DNA from: an uncultured Candidatus Saccharibacteria bacterium
Lineage (GTDB): Bacteria; Patescibacteriota; Saccharimonadia; Saccharimonadales; UBA4665
Direction: 5' to 3'
NCBI GenBank assembly: GCA_903900685.1
Contig: CAIUOC010000072.1
Location: 1-39,718 of the forward strand
Length of the DNA stretch: 39,718 nucleotides
In this document: positions 36,404 through 39,718 of the stretch, one piece after another
Layout of the letters: each line of letters opens with the position of its first letter
Position numbering within the stretch: position 1 is the first letter of the stretch
Notes under the pieces: model-generated
The model's database searches: none
Told to the model about the DNA's origin: nothing
Seen by the model: only the letters and a program-made list of their open reading frames with translations
Translations under genes and position numbers: made by a program

Positions 36404-37024
36404 TTAGGAATTAATGATTTTGATAATTTCTCTAGGGTCATTGACGAGGAAATCAGGATTTTCTCTAGCTATTATAGATTCTCCATTATAGCCCCAAGTT
36501 ACACCTATAGACTTTAGTCCAGCTTTTTTTGCAGCTTTAATGTCCCTGACTTCATCGCCAACATAATAAGTTTCCTGTCTTTTTAATTTATTTTTATCAA
36601 TTATCTTATTGAGAGCTTTGCCTTTACTAAAAATGCCGACTGAACCATAGACTCGTTTAAAAATTTTTCGTAAATTTTTATTTCTTAAATATTTATTTAT
36701 ATTTCTGGAACTATTTGAACTTGCAATATAAAGATTAATCGAATCCTTACTTAACTGGTCTAGAAGTTCCTTCATGCCATCGACCATATCGATTTGATTA
36801 ATATTCTTATTCATTTCCATACGTCCCCTAAATATTAGTGCAGGTACCTTCCATGGCTTCACTCTTAATTCACCAATGACTTGTGAGATTGGCATATTTC
36901 TTAATTTATCTTTATCTACAGTTTTTAAATATTGATCTTCGGGATACCAACTCATATACATTTCAATGACAAAATCTAAACTATCAACAATGGTTCCATC
37001 AAAATCAAAAATCAAGTTCTTCAT
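36404..37024 (-). CDS. HAD superfamily hydrolase (phosphoglycolate phosphatase-like)
   Basis: LIFDFDGTIVDSLDFVIEMY, LYIASSNSSRNI, YYVGDEVRDIKAAKKAGLKSIGVTWGYN. Confidence 0.9.
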   Translation of the reverse strand: MKNLIFDFDGTIVDSLDFVIEMYMSWYPEDQYLKTVDKDKLRNMPISQVIGELRVKPWKVPALIFRGRMEMNKNINQIDMVDGMKELLDQLSKDSINLYIASSNSSRNINKYLRNKNLRKIFKRVYGSVGIFSKGKALNKIIDKNKLKRQETYYVGDEVRDIKAAKKAGLKSIGVTWGYNGESIIARENPDFLVNDPREIIKIINS

Positions 37025-37031
37025 TTTATAC

Positions 37032-37835
37032 TTACGGTCTGAGAATACCGAAGAAAACTTGCCATGCTAATAAGGTTTTTGCAACTAAGCTTAAAATCAT
37101 ATATATTTTTTCACCAAATAAATAGTTTTTCCAGCTACCAATTTTTTTATATTGAAGGTACATATTAATAGCAAAACAGTTGAAGCTTATAAATATCGTA
37201 CCGTAAATAAAGTAAACAAATGTAGGTATTCCTCCGCCGCCATAAAGCTCGACTCCAATTGTGTAGATTAAGAATACAATCCATGGAATTATTCCCGAGA
37301 TACAACCAATAACGTAACTTATCCAATTTGTCTTTTTTGTAGTCTGGTTGTGTATTTCCATTACTAGGCCTAGTAGATTCATTACGAGTATGAGTGTAAA
37401 TATCATTATTAAACTAGATATGTCAGTAACTCCAGTTAAAAAGCTTACTGCTATCATCATTGTGCTGGCGCTAAATGCATATTCAAACCATCTAAATTTA
37501 TTAATCTCTATTTTCAGATCAGATTCATACTTCTTTCTGAATTTAGTAGCAACTAATAAATGAGCGAGGGCTGACATGAAGAAAAATGCAGCAATAACGT
37601 ATGACATCCTTACATCAAATAAGTGCCTTTGCGCAGTTATTAGAACTGGATGCGTTGGAGTCGACAATAATGGATTAATAGTTAAGAAACTTGTAGTTAC
37701 AGAAAAACCCCTATTTTGGCTTAAAACTAAAATTAATACTCCAAATAATGCGTGAAGACCAGCTAAACTTTTATTCCATTTATTCAAACCAGGATATGTA
37801 ACGTCTTTGGCGAAAAATTTATTTATTAATTTCAT
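37032..37835 (-). CDS. Heliorhodopsin
   Basis: 267 aa, seven TM; RWFEYAFSAS (Glu118 counterion position), NLLGLVMEIHNQ, WISYVIGCISGIIPWIVF, PTFVYFIYGTIFISFNCFAINMYLQYKKIGSWKNYLFGEKIYMILSLVAKTLLAWQVFFGILRP with Lys253 at the retinal Schiff-base position. Confidence 0.95.
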   Translation of the reverse strand: MKLINKFFAKDVTYPGLNKWNKSLAGLHALFGVLILVLSQNRGFSVTTSFLTINPLLSTPTHPVLITAQRHLFDVRMSYVIAAFFFMSALAHLLVATKFRKKYESDLKIEINKFRWFEYAFSASTMMIAVSFLTGVTDISSLIMIFTLILVMNLLGLVMEIHNQTTKKTNWISYVIGCISGIIPWIVFLIYTIGVELYGGGGIPTFVYFIYGTIFISFNCFAINMYLQYKKIGSWKNYLFGEKIYMILSLVAKTLLAWQVFFGILRP

Positions 37836-37842
37836 TAATCTA

Positions 37843-37870
37843 ATTATAGCAACAAAGTATATCTAATCAA
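37843..37870 (-). promoter_or_regulatory. Putative heliorhodopsin promoter TTGATT-N16-TATAAT, predicted leaderless
   Basis: - strand TTGATT (37870-37865), 16-nt spacer, TATAAT (37848-37843), then 7 nt to ATG at 37835. Confidence 0.55.
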
Positions 37871-37982
37871 CTAGACAATTTTGGCTTTTGAAATAATTCT
37901 GGATAAATAGTTTTAGTTGTCTGATAGTCTTCTTGTCTAATTTGCGTAATCTTTCACCGCGCAAATCTTGTAATGTAGCCAT
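37863..37982 (-). pseudogene. 39-codon ORF MATLQDLRGERLRKLDKKTIRQLKLFIQNYFKSQNCLVD*, possible remnant of the 5' end of lysS
   Basis: Resembles the start of bacterial lysyl-tRNA synthetases (xxLxxLRxERLxKL); sits downstream of greA, a common lysS position; no remaining LysRS domains follow. Confidence 0.4.
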
Positions 37983-38017
37983 AATGATTTAATTGTATCT
38001 GATTAATTTATATTTAA

Positions 38018-38479
38018 TTAGGAAATATTAACTATCTTAAACGAGTTTGTTTCAGCTGGTGTAGAGATTTCAACCATTTCACCCTCTTTTTTTCCTAGTA
38101 GGATTTTTCCGATTGGAGATTCATCAGATATCTTGCCGTTCAAGGGATCAGCCTCTACGGTACCAACTACCTGAAATTCTTTCGTAACACCAGACTGACT
38201 CTTTAATTTAACTGTCGAGCCAAGTCCTACATTTTTAGTATTTTTTGGAGCAATAATTATATTTACATTCTTCAAAATATTTTCGATCTCAGCAATTCTT
38301 ATTTCGTGTCTTTCCTGTTCTTGACGAGCAATGCTATATTCAGCGTTTTCAGCCAAATCTCCGAATTCTCTTGCTGTCTTAATTCTGTCAGAGACTGCTT
38401 TTCTTTGAGATAATAAATCATCTAATTCGGATTTTAATATTCTCAAACCTTCCTTGGTCATACTATAAGTTTTTTTCAT
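38018..38479 (-). CDS. greA: Transcription elongation factor GreA
   Basis: YSMTKEGLRILKSELDDLLSQRKAVSDRIKTAREFGDLAENAEYSIARQEQ, SPIGKILLGKKEGEMVEIS; strong AAAGGGGAT ribosome-binding site. Confidence 0.95.
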   Translation of the reverse strand: MKKTYSMTKEGLRILKSELDDLLSQRKAVSDRIKTAREFGDLAENAEYSIARQEQERHEIRIAEIENILKNVNIIIAPKNTKNVGLGSTVKLKSQSGVTKEFQVVGTVEADPLNGKISDESPIGKILLGKKEGEMVEISTPAETNSFKIVNIS

Positions 38480-38531
38480 TGTATCCCCTTTATTCTTCGA
38501 TTATCAGTTTATAAACTATTTGACTTAGAAA

Positions 38532-39718
38532 TTATATACTATTTGTGCTTAGTTTTTCGATAATTTTCATTAGCTCATTTGGTTTAATAAATTCACTATT
38601 TTGTTTAGTTCTTTCTTTTATTTCTAGCTTATTACTAATAATGTTTTTTTCGCTAATTACGACTCTAAGCGGTATTCCAAGAAGATCAGCGTCAGCAAAT
38701 TTTTCGCCGGGCCTAACATCTCGGTCATCATATATTACATCAATCTTTTTCTCAGTCAAGTCCTTATATATTTTCTCTGATTCTTTTATAACAATCGGGC
38801 TATTCCCAATTGATGAAATTATAACTTTATAAGGGGCAATATTGTACGGCCAAACCAGACCATTAGCATCTGAAAAGTATTCAACTATAACACCCATGAG
38901 ACGACTTATGCCTATACCATATGATCCCAACACAACCGGTCTGTTAGTGCCATCCTTATCTGTAAAATTAATTCCAAGTTCTTCAGATTTTTCTGTTCCA
39001 AAGCTAAAAATATTACCGACTTCAGCTGCTCTAACCTCAATAAAATCTTTTTTATCTAATTTAAGCAGACTCAAAACATCTTCATTGAAGACTTCTTGAT
39101 TAATCGCAATTTTTTCTTTTTTATTTATATAAATAGTATCTTCGCCTGCATTAGTGACTGTTTGAAATTCATGAGAAAACTTACCCGTAAAAGCTCCTCC
39201 TGAAGCGAAAGTAAAATATGTATCTTTGCCAAGGCCAACTTTATTGAAAATATTTAAATATGCTTTTGTTGCTTTATCATAAAATTCTCTATGTTGCTCA
39301 TCTGTTTCTGAAAATGAATACATATCCTTCATTAAAAACTCTTTGGTTCGTAAAATCCCACTCTTGGCTCTAGTTTCGTTTCTGAGTTTATTCTGAAACT
39401 GATATACAGACACTGGGAGATCTCTATATGAACTTATGTACTCTTTCATCATATTGCCGATTTGTTCCTCGTGAGACCATCCAAAACCAACTTCAGTACC
39501 ATTTTTAAGTTCGCTCTTGAACCATATATCTACAACTTCATCATCCCATCTATTAGTTTTTTCCCACAGCTCTTTTTCTTGTAAGGATGTCATTGTTAGT
39601 TCTTGAGAGTCTAATGCGTCCATTTCTTCTTTAACAATATTCCTTATATTATCCATTACCCTTAAACCAAGAGGCATAAATGAGTATACTCCAGCCATTT
39701 CTTTGTGAATGTAACCGG
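38532..39718 (-). CDS. proS: Prolyl-tRNA synthetase, lacking the editing (INS) domain; partial, runs off right edge
   Basis: Open frame continues to the edge (GYIHKEMAGVYSFMPLGLRVMDNI); QFQNKLRNETRAKSGILRTKEFLMKDMYSF, PVVLGSYGIGISRLMGVIVE, DDRDVRPGEKFADADLLGIPLRVVIS. Confidence 0.92.
   Translation of the reverse strand, partial: GYIHKEMAGVYSFMPLGLRVMDNIRNIVKEEMDALDSQELTMTSLQEKELWEKTNRWDDEVVDIWFKSELKNGTEVGFGWSHEEQIGNMMKEYISSYRDLPVSVYQFQNKLRNETRAKSGILRTKEFLMKDMYSFSETDEQHREFYDKATKAYLNIFNKVGLGKDTYFTFASGGAFTGKFSHEFQTVTNAGEDTIYINKKEKIAINQEVFNEDVLSLLKLDKKDFIEVRAAEVGNIFSFGTEKSEELGINFTDKDGTNRPVVLGSYGIGISRLMGVIVEYFSDANGLVWPYNIAPYKVIISSIGNSPIVIKESEKIYKDLTEKKIDVIYDDRDVRPGEKFADADLLGIPLRVVISEKNIISNKLEIKERTKQNSEFIKPNELMKIIEKLSTNSI

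Noticed and set aside
38545-39099. + strand ORFs antisense to proS
   Set aside because: Shadow ORFs.
1-39718. CRISPR arrays, tRNA/rRNA genes, transposons, prophage
   Set aside because: Looked for regular repeat-spacer patterns, T-loop-like GGTTCGAATCC cores in spacers and transposase/integrase motifs; none found by eye. A tRNAscan/Infernal run would be decisive.

Overview
The window is AT-rich and gene-dense, and its gene content and order look like a Candidatus Saccharibacteria-type (CPR/Patescibacteria) chromosome segment. That assignment comes from recognising the proteins, not from a search. Three + strand genes at the left (topA C-terminus, a putative wall-anchored surface protein, a sigma-region-4/HARE-HTH protein) converge at about 2.8-3.4 kb on a long run of mostly - strand genes. 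The - strand run contains: a partial dcw cluster (mraZ-rsmH-ftsL-like-ftsI-mraY-ftsW-murG-ftsQ); a GH1 glycosidase, an MBL hydrolase, glyS and recO; a two-gene module resembling a histidine kinase and receiver with both phospho-acceptor residues replaced; xseB/xseA; a flippase-like membrane protein; a CheY-like receiver and pyrG; an S41 protease, CHAP hydrolase and ftsX-ftsE; prfB, an M16 peptidase, secA, hpf and serS; a PD-(D/E)XK nuclease, a HAD phosphatase, a heliorhodopsin, greA and partial proS. Most interesting signals: (1) a heliorhodopsin with its retinal lysine and glutamate counterion, expressed from its own near-leaderless promoter next to what looks like a 5' stub of lysS; (2) the phospho-acceptor-less kinase/receiver pair coupled to recO; (3) a dif-like 11-6-11 site in a 608-bp convergent intergenic region; (4) MraZ operator boxes embedded in the mraZ promoter, beside an inverted pair of DnaA-box-like sequences that also looks like a terminator. 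No tRNA, rRNA, CRISPR array or transposon was recognised.
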